Below are positions 15,399-26,851 of a DNA stretch of 64,000 nt, piece after piece. Source of the DNA: Micromonospora sp. NBC_01796 (lineage in GTDB: Bacteria > Actinomycetota > Actinomycetes > Mycobacteriales > Micromonosporaceae); contig NZ_CP109078.1 in the NCBI RefSeq assembly GCF_035917455.1, positions 4,634,001-4,698,000 of the forward strand. Direction: 5' to 3'. Under the pieces are notes generated by a model. The model was not told where the DNA came from and made no database searches. It worked only from the letters and a program-made list of their open reading frames with translations. Made by a program: the position numbers and the translations under genes. Positions within the stretch are counted from its first letter, which is position 1, and each line of letters begins with the position of its first letter.

Positions 15399-16205
15399 TC
15401 AGCCGTCGGGCCAGACCAGCCACATGAGCAGGCCCGCCACCAGGATCACGGCCAGGCCGGTGAGGCTGAACGCCCGGGCCATCATCCGGGAGTCGGCCAT
15501 CGCGTTGATCCGGCGGTGGTGCACCTGCTCGCCGGTGTCGGTGGTGAGGACCGTCACCGGTCCGCGCCGGGACGCGGCGAGCACGGTGTAGCCGCCGTCG
15601 GTCCGGGCGCTGCCGACCGCGTAGACCAGCCGGCCGGCGGGCACGACCAGTTCGGTCAGCACCAGGGTCTCGTGCTTCCTGGTGCCGACGAACGTGTCCC
15701 GGGGCACGATGGCCGGCACCAGGTTCTCGTCGTCGCGGCGGTAGCGCCGGACCGTCGTGGTGGTGATCGGCGGGTCCCCGTCGGTCGACTGCCGGCGCAG
15801 CAGTCGAGGGTCGAGGAGCAGTTGCCCGGTGTGGTCCTGGAGGGCGGGCGGGCCGGGTGCCTCCTGCGCCCACAGGTGGTCGACGCTCGTCGCGCTGTCG
15901 TCGTACCGGCGGGACGGGTCGCGGACCAGGTCGACGGCGTACCAGGCGCAGGTGGTCCCGGTGACCGGGGAGACCACCAGTCCGGCCGGGCCGGCGGTGA
16001 CCATGCCGGCGGCGGCCATGCGTCGCCGGCCGGGACGCCAGTCCGCGAACGGCACCAGCGGGGTCCGTTCCAGGATCCGCCGCTGGCGGGCCTCGCCCCA
16101 GCGGAGCAGGACGGCGATCCCGCTGACGACGAGCAGGCAGAGTCCCAGGCCGAACAGGAGCGCGGCGAAGGTAAACACGGCGATCAATATATGCCAGGTT
16201 GGCAA
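15399..16205 (-). CDS. GIDE-domain membrane protein (MULAN-like), start uncertain
   Basis: The protein (268 residues from the TTG used here) begins with a membrane helix ('HILIAVFTFAALLFGLGLCLLVVSGIAVLL'). It continues with a soluble beta-rich region resembling the GIDE domain ('GLVVSPVTGTTCAWYAVDL', 'VPRDTFVGTRKHETLVLTELVVPAGRLVYAVG') and ends with a second helix ('LTGLAVILVAGLLMWLVW'). GIDE domains occur in the mitochondrial ubiquitin ligase MULAN and in many bacterial membrane proteins without a RING domain; no RING is present, so no ligase function is claimed. Candidate starts are a TTG at 16205, a TTG at 16184 and a GTG at 16178. The last has TATATT just upstream and could be leaderless. 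Confidence 0.65.
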   Translation of the reverse strand: MPTWHILIAVFTFAALLFGLGLCLLVVSGIAVLLRWGEARQRRILERTPLVPFADWRPGRRRMAAAGMVTAGPAGLVVSPVTGTTCAWYAVDLVRDPSRRYDDSATSVDHLWAQEAPGPPALQDHTGQLLLDPRLLRRQSTDGDPPITTTTVRRYRRDDENLVPAIVPRDTFVGTRKHETLVLTELVVPAGRLVYAVGSARTDGGYTVLAASRRGPVTVLTTDTGEQVHHRRINAMADSRMMARAFSLTGLAVILVAGLLMWLVWPDG

Positions 16206-16252
16206 CCAGGGGTCGTTACCGGCCGTGCGGTCCGAGGTGGGATGCTCGGAGG

Positions 16253-17404
16253 ATGACGTCGACCGCCGCCCCGGCCGTGCCGGGATCGCTGGCCCTCGGC
16301 GGGCACCAGGTGTGGCCACCGGTGGTGCTCGCGCCGATGGCCGGCATCACCAATGTCGCCTTTCGCCAGCTCTGCCGGGAACAGGGCGGCGGGCTGTACG
16401 TCTGCGAGATGGTCACCACCCGGGCGCTGGTGGAGCGGAACCCGCGCACCATGCGCATGATCGCCTTCGGTGGTGACGAGCGCCCGCGCAGCCTCCAGCT
16501 CTACGGCGTGGACCCGGAGACCACCGCGGCGGCGGTCCGGATGGTGGTCGAGGAGGATCTGGCCGACCACATCGACCTCAACTTCGGCTGCCCGGTGCCG
16601 AAGGTCACCCGCAAGGGCGGCGGCGCGGCGTTGCCGTGGCGACGCCGGCTCTTCGCCCGGCTGGTCCGGGCCGCGGTGCAGGCGGCGGCACCGGCCGGGG
16701 TGCCGGTCACGGTGAAGATGCGCAAGGGCATCGACGACAACCACCTGACGTACGTCGAGGCCGGTCTCGCCGCCCAGGAGGCCGGGGTGGCGGCGGTGGC
16801 GCTGCACGCGCGTACGGCCGAACAGCGCTACTCGGGCAGCGCGGACTGGGACGCGATCGCCACCCTGAAGCAGGCGCTGGACGTACCGGTGCTCGGTAAC
16901 GGCGACATCTGGGAGGCGGACGACGCGCTCCGGATGGTGGCCTTGACCGGGGTGGACGGGGTGGTGGTCGGCCGGGGCTGCCTGGGTCGGCCGTGGCTCT
17001 TCGCCGACCTGGCGGCGGCGTTCGAGGGGCGGTCCGAGCGGCGGCTGCCCGACCTCGGTCAGGTGGCCGCGACGATGCGTCGGCACGCCGAGTTGCTGGC
17101 CGAGTGGTTGGGCAGCGAGCGGGACGGCTGCACCGACTTCCGCAAGCATGTGGCCTGGTACCTCAAGGGCTTCCCGGTCGGCGGTGAGCTGCGCCGGGCC
17201 ATGGCGATGATCAACAGCCTGGCCGAACTCGACGACCTGCTCGGCAAGCTCGACCCGGCCGAGCCGTTCCCGATCGGCACCCTCGGCCAACCGCGTGGCC
17301 GTACCAACGCGCCCGGCAAGGTCCACCTCCCCGACGGCTGGCTAACCGACCGCGACAGCGACCTAGTCCCCGCCGACGCCGAACTGGACCACTCGGGAGG
17401 CTAA
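16253..17404 (+). CDS. dusB: tRNA-dihydrouridine synthase
   Basis: This 383-residue FMN-dependent TIM-barrel enzyme reduces uridines in tRNA D-loops. Motifs are 'VLAPMAGITNVAFRQLC' (N-terminal FMN motif), 'IDLNFGCPVPKVTRKGGGAALP' with the catalytic Cys, 'VTVKMRKGID', 'ALHARTAEQRYSGSADW', 'VLGNGDIW' and 'GVVVGRGCLGRPWLF' (phosphate-binding). The ATG has CGGAGG 3 bases upstream, rather close. It converges with the hexosaminidase gene, with palindromic repeat copy 2 in between. Position 16253 rather than the longer ORF is chosen because upstream residues lack similarity. Confidence 0.93.
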   Translation: MTSTAAPAVPGSLALGGHQVWPPVVLAPMAGITNVAFRQLCREQGGGLYVCEMVTTRALVERNPRTMRMIAFGGDERPRSLQLYGVDPETTAAAVRMVVEEDLADHIDLNFGCPVPKVTRKGGGAALPWRRRLFARLVRAAVQAAAPAGVPVTVKMRKGIDDNHLTYVEAGLAAQEAGVAAVALHARTAEQRYSGSADWDAIATLKQALDVPVLGNGDIWEADDALRMVALTGVDGVVVGRGCLGRPWLFADLAAAFEGRSERRLPDLGQVAATMRRHAELLAEWLGSERDGCTDFRKHVAWYLKGFPVGGELRRAMAMINSLAELDDLLGKLDPAEPFPIGTLGQPRGRTNAPGKVHLPDGWLTDRDSDLVPADAELDHSGG

Positions 17405-17442
17405 CCCGTCCCCGTCCCCGTCCCCACCCCGTCCCACGCGAC

Positions 17443-17511
17443 GATCTTGCAGTTGTGGTGCCTGGATTTGGGTGCTAGGTCGGGTTTGTGAACCGCCACA
17501 AGTGCAAGATC
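17443..17511. repeat. Intergenic palindromic element, copy 2
   Basis: GATCTTGCAGTTGTGG (17443-17458) is opposed by CCACAAGTGCAAGATC (17496-17511), with one mismatch, around a 37-base loop. Arms and loop size match copy 1 at 716-783. It fills the gap between two convergent genes, and its right arm ends 7 bases before the hexosaminidase stop. Confidence 0.75.
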
Positions 17512-17517
17512 GGCGGT

Positions 17518-19116
17518 TTACTGCGTGGGGGGCCAGGGGATTTCGGGGGAGGGGTGGAAGTGGATGTTGGCGTGGGTCCAGCGGGGGGAGTGGGCGGCCA
17601 GTCGTAGTCGGAAGTTGTCCCAGTCGTGTGTGGTGGCGGGGGACCAGGCTAGTTCGGCTACTGCTACCAGGCGGGGGTACGTCATGAACTCGATCTCGGC
17701 GACCGTACGGATGGTTTCCGTCCACAGTGGTGCTTCGACGCCGAGTACGGACTCCGCCGGCACCCCGTCGAGGTAGGTCCCCGGATCCCAGTCGTACGCG
17801 GTTCGTACGTCGATCAGGCCCGCCCAGTCCTGCCCCAGCGTGGTCGCATCGGTGTACTTCATGTCCAGGTAGGTGCGGTTGCCCGGCGACATGATCACCC
17901 GCGCGCCCTGGCGTACCGCCGAGGCCACGTTCTCGTCGCTGGTGGTGGTGCCCCAGTACTGGAGCACCCGGCCCGGTACGTGCTCGGCCGGCGCGAGTTG
18001 GTGCCAGCCGACCACCGTCTTGCTCTTGGCGGCGACGATCCGCTGCACCCGGTTCATCACGGTGCCGTAGTCGGTCGCGTCGAGCTTGAACGCCTCGTCG
18101 CCCCCGATGTGCAGGTACGGGCCTGGGGTGAGGGCGGCCAGCTCGCCGAGTACGTCGTCGACGAAGTCGTACGTCCGCTCGCTCGCCACGGCCACCGAGC
18201 TGAACCCGACCTCGGTGCCGGTGTACGGCGCCGGTGCGACCCCGTCCGGCGCGAGTTCTCCGTACGCGCTGAGCGCGGCGTTGGTGTGGCCGGGCAGGTC
18301 GATCTCGGGTACGACGGTGATCCGGCGGGCGGCGGCGTACTCGACGATGGTCCGGTAGTCGGCCTGGGTGTAGTAGCCGCCGGTCCCGCCGTCGACCTCG
18401 GTGGCGCCGCCGATCTCGGCCAGCCGGGGCCAGGAGGCGATGGCGATTCGCCAGCCCTGGTCGTCGGTGAGGTGCAGGTGCAGGTGGTTGAGCTTGTAGC
18501 GGGCGAGTTGGTCGACGAAGCGGAGGACGTCGGGCATCTCGAAGAAGTGCCGGGAGACGTCGAGCATCGCGCCCCGGTAGGCGAACCGGGGTGCGTCGAC
18601 GATCTGGCCGCCGGGTACCTCCCACGGGCCGGGCGCGACGGTGGTGCTCTCGATCTCCGCCGGCAGCAACTGCCGCAGGGTCTGTACGCCGTAGAAGAGG
18701 CCGGTCGCGGTCGCCGCCCGGATCACGACCTGCTCGGCGGTCACGTCGAGCCGGTACCCGCCGTCCGGTTCGGTGGCCGGTGCCGGTTCGGTGGCCGGTT
18801 CGAGGAGCAGGGTGACGGTGTCGGCCGGGGGAGTGTCGTCGGCGGCGAGCGTGGCGACCGGTAGCGGGTGGCCGGTGGCCGGGCGGAGCAGGTCGGCGAG
18901 GTGCTCCCCGACGGCGAGCGCGGCCGGGTCGTCGCTGGTCCGGATCGTCGTCCCGGCGGTGAGCAGGTAACGCACCCCTGGGGTGGGCCGCACGCTCACC
19001 GGCGCGGGGATCACCTCGGTCAGCCGACTCCCGACGCCGTCGAGCGCCGGGGAGCCGGTGCGGGGGCGGGGTACGGGCGGGTGCGTGCGGGACTGCTCCA
19101 GGGGTGCACTGCTCAT
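17518..19116 (-). CDS. GH20 beta-N-acetylhexosaminidase
   Basis: The 532-residue protein has a GH20b-type N-terminal domain (about residues 35-150). The TIM-barrel catalytic domain follows ('RFAYRGAMLDVSRHFFEMPDVLRFVDQLARYKLNHLHLHLTDDQGWRI'), with the catalytic Asp-Glu pair in 'YLHIGGDEAF' and a 'WE/W...' lined pocket later. It removes terminal GlcNAc/GalNAc from chitin fragments or glycans by substrate-assisted catalysis. I see no clear signal peptide, so the enzyme may act inside the cell on imported chitobiose. A LacI-family-like operator lies about 94 bases upstream, which would fit sugar-induced control. Confidence 0.93.
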   Translation of the reverse strand: MSSAPLEQSRTHPPVPRPRTGSPALDGVGSRLTEVIPAPVSVRPTPGVRYLLTAGTTIRTSDDPAALAVGEHLADLLRPATGHPLPVATLAADDTPPADTVTLLLEPATEPAPATEPDGGYRLDVTAEQVVIRAATATGLFYGVQTLRQLLPAEIESTTVAPGPWEVPGGQIVDAPRFAYRGAMLDVSRHFFEMPDVLRFVDQLARYKLNHLHLHLTDDQGWRIAIASWPRLAEIGGATEVDGGTGGYYTQADYRTIVEYAAARRITVVPEIDLPGHTNAALSAYGELAPDGVAPAPYTGTEVGFSSVAVASERTYDFVDDVLGELAALTPGPYLHIGGDEAFKLDATDYGTVMNRVQRIVAAKSKTVVGWHQLAPAEHVPGRVLQYWGTTTSDENVASAVRQGARVIMSPGNRTYLDMKYTDATTLGQDWAGLIDVRTAYDWDPGTYLDGVPAESVLGVEAPLWTETIRTVAEIEFMTYPRLVAVAELAWSPATTHDWDNFRLRLAAHSPRWTHANIHFHPSPEIPWPPTQ

Positions 19117-19209
19117 CGTCAGTCAGCTTCCTCGCGGCCAGACCGGGGGTGGATGCCGTACGGGTGTGCCCACCAAGGTTAGCGCTGCTGGGATGCGTGC
19201 TCGTGCGCG

Positions 19210-19223
19210 TGGAAACGCTCCCA
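19210..19223. promoter_or_regulatory. CebR/LacI-type operator-like site upstream of hexosaminidase
   Basis: TGGAAACGCTCCCA matches 12 of 14 bases of the CebR/BglR box TGGGAGCGCTCCCA used by actinomycete LacI-family regulators of glycoside hydrolases. It lies 94 bases before the hexosaminidase start on the promoter side. No LacI gene is in the window. Confidence 0.5.
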
Positions 19224-19408
19224 TAAACCGGTGCGAACACGGACAGGGACGACGCCTGTGCCTATTGTCACCCAATGCTGACGGGTCGCCTTAGGCTGGC
19301 TTAACCTTCGCGGACCAATGGCCAATGGTTCTCCCCGGTACGGACTTCCTCCGTCGGGGTAACAGACCAACTAAACCTTCGTTCAGCGTCGTACGTGGGA
19401 GGCTTCTG

Positions 19409-22156
<2,748 letters not shown>

Positions 22157-22181
22157 GTCACCGTCCACCGGGGACTGCGCG

Positions 22182-22685
22182 TCAGTGCAGCCCCGGTGGG
22201 CGCAGTCCGCCCGTCTCGGCCCAGAGGTCGGCCGGCAGGGTGGCCATCGGTGTGCGTACGGCGAGCGGGGCGGTGGGGTCGGGGCTCGGGCCGTTGGCCA
22301 TCGCCGCCGCGTGCCGCAGGGAGTCGACCATCGTCCCGAGCCGCTGCGCGGTCGCCCGTGCCTCGGGGTGGATCCGTTCCACGTTGCTGTCCGGATAGGT
22401 CACCAGCGTCAGCAGGCCGTACGCCCCGGCCGGGTAGGTGATGACGCAGCCACCGGCGCTGCGTACGACCGACTCGTGCAGGGCGCCGTGACCGGCCGAC
22501 TGGGCGAAGCGGTGACCGATGCCGAGGGTCGCGGCGGAGAGTGCGGCGAGGTGGTGCGGGTCACCGGCGGTCAGGTCGTACGCGACCATGAGTCCGTCCA
22601 CTCCGCCGAGCACCGCGCCCGACAGATCGGGTAGCCGGCGGCGCAGCCGGTACAGCTCGGCCCGGATGGCGGCGTCAGCATCCAC
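22182..22685 (-). CDS. Roadblock/LC7-domain protein
   Basis: This 167-residue protein has a Roadblock/LC7 core ('ELYRLRRRLPDLSGAVLGGVDGLMVAYDL' then 'LAALSAATLGIGHRFAQSAGHGALHESVVRSAGGCVITYPAGAYGLLTLVTY'), about residues 10-115, plus a less conserved tail. Members associate with small Ras-like GTPases or serve in actinobacterial conservon (cvn)-like systems, where they sit beside a histidine-kinase-like protein, DUF742 and a GTPase. None of those is adjacent, so this is an orphan. The GTG start has AAAGGAGA 8 bases upstream. It converges with ppdK. Confidence 0.8.
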   Translation of the reverse strand: MDADAAIRAELYRLRRRLPDLSGAVLGGVDGLMVAYDLTAGDPHHLAALSAATLGIGHRFAQSAGHGALHESVVRSAGGCVITYPAGAYGLLTLVTYPDSNVERIHPEARATAQRLGTMVDSLRHAAAMANGPSPDPTAPLAVRTPMATLPADLWAETGGLRPPGLH

Positions 22686-23155
22686 GGGAAAGTCTCCTTT
22701 AACTGTCCTGCTGAGGGTTCCGGACGGCCGGCATGTCCGGGCGGTATCGGTGGCGCGGCTGGGCAGTGGCACGAATGAGCGGTGGCACGAATGAGCGATG
22801 GCACGGGGTGGCGCGGGTGGGCAGCACCTGGGCGTGCCCCGTCGGGTCGACGCCGGTCGGCAACGCGGATGGTCGCGGGTGGGACAGTGGACCGGTCGGC
22901 CGCACTGGGCCCGGGGCCGGTGTCGCCGCCGGCTGGTGACCTTCTGTTTACGGCACGCTACACCTGGCCATTGGTCGATGTCATCCCGTGACGGTCGGCA
23001 ATTGGACAGCAACTCTGGACTGATCGGTGGTTGCGGCCGATCACCAATCGACCGCGTTCAGTGCGGTCCGATCGGCGGTGCGCCGACCCGGACGGGCGGG
23101 CGTAACCTGGGCGTCACTCAGTTTTCGTCGCCTGATCACAACGGAGGTCTCTGCC
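22686..23155. other. 470-base spacer, no gene recognised
   Basis: I see no convincing coding sequence. The left part holds the promoter side of the Roadblock gene and a short tandem repeat. The right part ends with the promoter and ACGGAGG ribosome site of the VOC gene. The ORFs that cross it are shadows with Arg/Pro/His-rich content. Confidence 0.5.
22766..22797. repeat. 16-base tandem repeat, two copies plus a partial third
   Basis: GTGGCACGAATGAGCG occurs twice back to back (22766-22781, 22782-22797), then ATGGCACG as a partial third copy. It lies about 80 bases upstream of the Roadblock gene start on its promoter side. Confidence 0.8.
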
Positions 23156-23518
23156 ATGGGCAGTCTCTGGGAGAACCTGGTGGTCGACGCCCAGGACCCG
23201 GCGCGGCTCGCGCGTTGGTGGGCCGAGGCACTCGGCTACCGGATCACCTACGAGAAGCCCGACGAGGTGGAGATCCGGCGGTCCGCCGACGAGCTTCCCG
23301 GCCTCATCTTCGTGCCCGTACCGGAGGGCAAGTCGACGAAGAACCGGCTCCACATCGACCTGCGCCCGACCGATCGGGAGGCCGAGGTGGAACGCCTGGT
23401 CAACATGGGTGCCCGGCACGTCGACGTCGGGCAGCGGCGGACCGACCGGTGGACCGTGCTGGCCGACCCGGAGGGGAACGAGTTCTGCGTGCTGCAGGCG
23501 CCGTCGACCGCTCCGTGA
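23156..23518 (+). CDS. VOC-superfamily (glyoxalase-like) protein
   Basis: The 120-residue protein has the paired beta-alpha-beta-beta-beta modules of the vicinal oxygen chelate fold: 'LVVDAQDPARLARWWAEALGYRITYEKPDEVEI' and 'HIDLRPTDREAEVERLVNMGARHVDVGQRRTDRWTVLADPEGNEFCVL'. The closing 'DPEGNEFCV' is the usual signature. Metal ligands are plausible at the conserved His and Glu, but the substrate is unknown; many actinobacterial members of this size are annotated only as VOC family. ACGGAGG lies 8 bases before the ATG. The dgt gene follows after 20 bases, so the two may be co-transcribed. Confidence 0.88.
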   Translation: MGSLWENLVVDAQDPARLARWWAEALGYRITYEKPDEVEIRRSADELPGLIFVPVPEGKSTKNRLHIDLRPTDREAEVERLVNMGARHVDVGQRRTDRWTVLADPEGNEFCVLQAPSTAP

Positions 23519-23538
23519 ACGGGTGACAGGGTGAACGG

Positions 23539-24768
23539 GTGAACCACGACGGCGACGCCGAGCGCCTGGTCGCCGAGGCACCCAAGGACACCGGGCACGG
23601 GCGCGGGCCGTACCAGCGCGACCGGGCCCGGGTGCTGCACTCGGCCGCCTTCCGCCGGTTGGCGGCCAAGACCCAGGTGCACACCGCGGGCACCGATGAC
23701 TTCCTGCGTACCCGGCTGACCCACTCGCTGGAGGTGGCGCAGATCGGCCGGGAGATGGGCCAGCGCCTCGGCGCCGACCCGGACGTGGTCGACGTGGCCG
23801 GGTTGGCGCACGACCTCGGGCACCCGCCGTTCGGCCACCACGGCGAGGCGGTGCTCGACGGACTGTCCCAGTCCTGCGGCGGCTTCGAGGGCAACGCGCA
23901 GACGCTGCGCGTACTGTCCCGGTTGGAGGCCAAGGTGCTGCGGCCCGACGGCGCCTCCGCGGGCCTCAACCTGACCCGCGCCTCGCTCGACGCGACCGGG
24001 AAGTACCCCTGGCCGCGCCGGCCCGGCCAGCGCAAGTACGGCGTGTACGCCGACGACACCGAGGTCTTCGCCTGGCTGCGTCGGGGCGCCCCGGAGCGGG
24101 CGGTCTGCCTGGAGGCGCAGGTGATGGACTGGGCCGACGACGTGGCCTACTCGGTGCACGACGTGGAGGACGGGGTCTACCGGGGCTACCTGCGGCTGCC
24201 GGACCTGCTCGACGACGCGCAGGAGCGGGCCGCCCTCTGCGCCGACGTGGCCGCGAACTACTCCGGGGAGTCCGCCGACGACCTGGGCGTGGTGCTGGTC
24301 GACCTGCTCGCCGACCCGGTGCTGGCGCCGCTTGCCGGTTACGACGGCAGCCACCGGGCCCAGGTCGCGCTGAAGCAGACGACCAGCGCGCTGACCGGTC
24401 GGTTCGTCTCCACCGCGGTCGACGCCACCCGGGCCGCGTACGGACCCGGCCCGTTGCGCCGGTACGCCGCCGACCTCGTCGTCCCCCGCCCGGTCAGGGC
24501 CCAGTGCGCGTTGCTGAAGGGCATGGCACTGCGGTACGTGATGCGCCGCCCCGGTGCCGACCGGTGGTACGCCCGCCAGCGGGAGGTGCTCACCGAACTG
24601 GTGCACGCCCTGACCCTGCGCGCCCCGGACGCGCTCGACCCGGTTTTCGCACCACTGTGGCGGGCCGCCGGCACCGACGCGGCGCGGCTGCGCGTGGTGA
24701 TCGACCAGGTCGCCTCGCTGACCGATCCGGCGGCGATCGCCTGGCACCACCGCCTCGCCGCGGGCTGA
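23539..24768 (+). CDS. dgt: Deoxyguanosinetriphosphate triphosphohydrolase
   Basis: This 409-residue HD-domain enzyme of the dNTPase family releases triphosphate from dGTP or other dNTPs and helps balance nucleotide pools. Diagnostic motifs are 'RTRLTHSLEVAQIGREMGQRLG' (first His) and 'AHDLGHPPFGHHGEAVL' (the HD dyad and following His). 'GFEGNAQTLRVL' and 'EAQVMDWADDVAYSVHDVED' (metal-binding Asp) follow. The start is GTG. In many actinobacteria dgt is next to dnaG; here dnaG is about 4 kb downstream with esterase, siderophore and LtrA genes between, so the usual pairing is interrupted but recognisable. Confidence 0.95.
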   Translation: MNHDGDAERLVAEAPKDTGHGRGPYQRDRARVLHSAAFRRLAAKTQVHTAGTDDFLRTRLTHSLEVAQIGREMGQRLGADPDVVDVAGLAHDLGHPPFGHHGEAVLDGLSQSCGGFEGNAQTLRVLSRLEAKVLRPDGASAGLNLTRASLDATGKYPWPRRPGQRKYGVYADDTEVFAWLRRGAPERAVCLEAQVMDWADDVAYSVHDVEDGVYRGYLRLPDLLDDAQERAALCADVAANYSGESADDLGVVLVDLLADPVLAPLAGYDGSHRAQVALKQTTSALTGRFVSTAVDATRAAYGPGPLRRYAADLVVPRPVRAQCALLKGMALRYVMRRPGADRWYARQREVLTELVHALTLRAPDALDPVFAPLWRAAGTDAARLRVVIDQVASLTDPAAIAWHHRLAAG

Positions 24769-24825
24769 CCCGGCCGCTCCCGCGAGGGGTGATCCGAACC
24801 ACTCCGGCGTGGTTGACTCGGGGGC

Positions 24826-25854
24826 ATGCTGCCCTGGGACCACGAGCTGGCCGGCCGGCTCGACCGTCACGTCATCTCCTCCGAACTGCTGCGCGGCAAC
24901 CCCCTCGGTGACCCGTACGAGCGGCCGATCTGGGTGTACGTGCCACCGGGTTACGACGACGACCCGCAGGTGCGTTACCCCACCGTGTACGTGATCCAGG
25001 GCTACACCGGGCACCTGTCGATGTGGGCTAACCGGACGCCGTACCGGCAGCCGTTCGTCGAGACCGCCGACCAGGTGTTCGCCTCCGGTGAGGCACCCGG
25101 CTGCGTCGTGGTGTACGTCGATGCCTGGACCACGTACGGCGGCTCGCAGTTCGTCGACTCGCCCGGCACCGGGGCGTACCACTCGTACCTCTGCGACGAG
25201 GTGGTGCCGTGGGTGGACGCGCGGTACCGGACCATCGACGACCGGGAGTCGCGGGCCATCTCGGGCAAGTCGTCCGGCGGCTTCGGTGCGCTGATCACGC
25301 CGATGCTGCGGCCGGACCTGTTCGGGGCGCTGGCCAGCCACGCCGGTGACACCCTCTACGAGCTGTGTTACCTGCCGGAGTTCGGTCAGGCGGTCCGCTA
25401 CCTGCGCGAGTACGACCAGGACATCTTCCGGTGGTGGGAGGACTTCCAGACCCGGCCCTCGTTCACCAAGCCGGGCGACCAGACCCTGCTGATGGTCCTC
25501 GGCTGCACGGCGTGCTTCTCCGCCGGCCCGGACGGTACGCCGGAACTGCCGTTCGACCCGCGTACGGGGGTGTTGCGGCCGGAGGTGTGGCAGCGCTGGC
25601 TGGACTGGGATCCGGTCCGGATGGTCGAGCGGTACCGGGACGCGGTCGGTTCGCTGCGGGCGGTCTGGCTCGACGCCGGCACCCGCGACGAGTGGTTCCT
25701 CGACCTCGGCGCCGAGGCGTTCCGGGCCGAACTCACCCGGATCGGGGTGCCGGACGACCGGGTGCGGTTCGAACTCTTCGAGGCGGGTCACGGGGGGATC
25801 GACTACCGCTATCCGCTGGCCCTGTCCTGGCTGGCCCACCGCCTGGCCCGCTGA
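24826..25854 (+). CDS. Esterase D/enterochelin-esterase-like alpha/beta hydrolase
   Basis: The 342-residue protein has the esterase-family layout: 'RPIWVYVPPGYDD...RYPTVYVIQGYTGHLSMWAN' at the N-terminus, and a nucleophile elbow 'ISGKSSGGFGAL' (G-K-S-S-G-G) about residue 147. Acid and histidine are in 'DAGTRDEWFLDLGAE' and 'FEAGHGGIDYRYPL' near the C-terminus. No signal peptide is visible, so the enzyme is probably cytoplasmic. Proximity to the siderophore-interacting protein might suggest a siderophore esterase, but the protein stands outside the iron box control and the similarity is only at superfamily level. Confidence 0.85.
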   Translation: MLPWDHELAGRLDRHVISSELLRGNPLGDPYERPIWVYVPPGYDDDPQVRYPTVYVIQGYTGHLSMWANRTPYRQPFVETADQVFASGEAPGCVVVYVDAWTTYGGSQFVDSPGTGAYHSYLCDEVVPWVDARYRTIDDRESRAISGKSSGGFGALITPMLRPDLFGALASHAGDTLYELCYLPEFGQAVRYLREYDQDIFRWWEDFQTRPSFTKPGDQTLLMVLGCTACFSAGPDGTPELPFDPRTGVLRPEVWQRWLDWDPVRMVERYRDAVGSLRAVWLDAGTRDEWFLDLGAEAFRAELTRIGVPDDRVRFELFEAGHGGIDYRYPLALSWLAHRLAR

Positions 25855-25927
25855 GCCGGGCCGTCTCGTGGGGGCGTCGGGCGTGATGTGCGCCTCGGTC
25901 GGGAATCCGTCCGGCGCCGTCCAGGAA

Positions 25928-25943
25928 GTTAGGCTAACCTAAC
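25928..25943. promoter_or_regulatory. IdeR/DmdR-type iron box
   Basis: GTTAGGCTAACCTAAC is a palindrome (GTTAGG-CTAA-CCTAAC) matching the core of the actinobacterial iron box TTAGGTTAGGCTAACCTAA. It ends three bases before the start codon of the siderophore-interacting protein, so the iron-loaded repressor would cover both promoter and start. Confidence 0.88.
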
Positions 25944-25946
25944 CTC

Positions 25947-26786
25947 ATGACGGACCGTAAAGCGCGTGCCCAGGTCACCAACGCTACCGTGAGCCGCACC
26001 GAGCAACTCACACCGCACATGATCCGGGTCGTGCTCGGCGGCCCGGAGCTGGCCGGACTCGACATCGGCCGGTGTACCGACCACTACGTCAAGCTGCTCT
26101 TTCTCCGCCCGGACGTCGACTATCCGGTGCCGTTCGACCTGGAGGCGATCCGCCGCGACCTGCCGGCGGAGCAGTGGCCGAGGCTGCGGGCGTACACCGT
26201 CCGGGCCTACGACCCGGTGGCGCTGGAGCTGACCATCGACTTCGTCTACCACGGCGACGAGGGGTTGGCCGGACCGTGGGCGGTCGGCGCCCGCCCCGGC
26301 GACCCGGTCATGTTCGTCGGCCCCGGCGGCGGCTACGCCCCGGACCCGGACGCCGACTGGCACCTCCTGGTCGGTGACGAGAGCGCCCTGCCGGCCATCG
26401 CCGCCACCCTGGAGCGGCTGCCGCTGGACGCCACCGTCCGGGTCTTCCTCGAGGTCGCCGGCCCCGAGGAGGAACAGAAGCTGACCGTCGAGTCGCCCGC
26501 CGACATCGTCTGGCTGCACCGGGGCGCCGGGACCGTCGGCGAGGCCCTGGTCGCCGCCGTCCGGGAGGCGGAACTTCCCCCGGGTACGCCGCACGCCTTC
26601 GTCCACGGCGAGGCCGCTTTCGTCAAGGAACTGCGGCACCTGCTCCGGGTCGAGCGCGGCCTGAGCCGGGACCGGCTCTCCATCTCCGGCTACTGGCGCC
26701 TCGGCGCCGACGACGAGGGCTGGCGCGCGGTCAAGCCCGAGTGGAACCGCCGGATCGAGGAGCAGGAAGCCCTCGAACTCGCCTGA
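25947..26786 (+). CDS. Siderophore-interacting protein (FAD ferric-siderophore reductase)
   Basis: This 279-residue ViuB/SIP-family protein has an FAD-binding beta-barrel ('[26 protein letters not shown]') with '[51 protein letters not shown]'. The NAD(P)H-binding C-terminal domain follows ('[20 protein letters not shown]', later '[23 protein letters not shown]...ISGYWRLG'). It reduces ferric siderophores in the cytoplasm to free the iron. The iron box abuts the start codon and no Shine-Dalgarno sequence is present, so the transcript may be nearly leaderless. It stands alone, without siderophore synthesis genes in the window. Confidence 0.94.
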   Translation: MTDRKARAQVTNATVSRTEQLTPHMIRVVLGGPELAGLDIGRCTDHYVKLLFLRPDVDYPVPFDLEAIRRDLPAEQWPRLRAYTVRAYDPVALELTIDFVYHGDEGLAGPWAVGARPGDPVMFVGPGGGYAPDPDADWHLLVGDESALPAIAATLERLPLDATVRVFLEVAGPEEEQKLTVESPADIVWLHRGAGTVGEALVAAVREAELPPGTPHAFVHGEAAFVKELRHLLRVERGLSRDRLSISGYWRLGADDEGWRAVKPEWNRRIEEQEALELA

Positions 26787-26851
26787 CCGGCGCTGTCCCG
26801 TCGCCGACGCTGTCCCAAGACCGGCGCCGACCTGCCCGTCCGGCTGACGGG

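Noticed and set aside
19291-19306. TTAGGCTGGCTTAACC as an iron box upstream of ppdK
   Set aside because: Only the half-sites resemble the box; the centre and symmetry do not fit, and ppdK is not a known iron-regulated gene.
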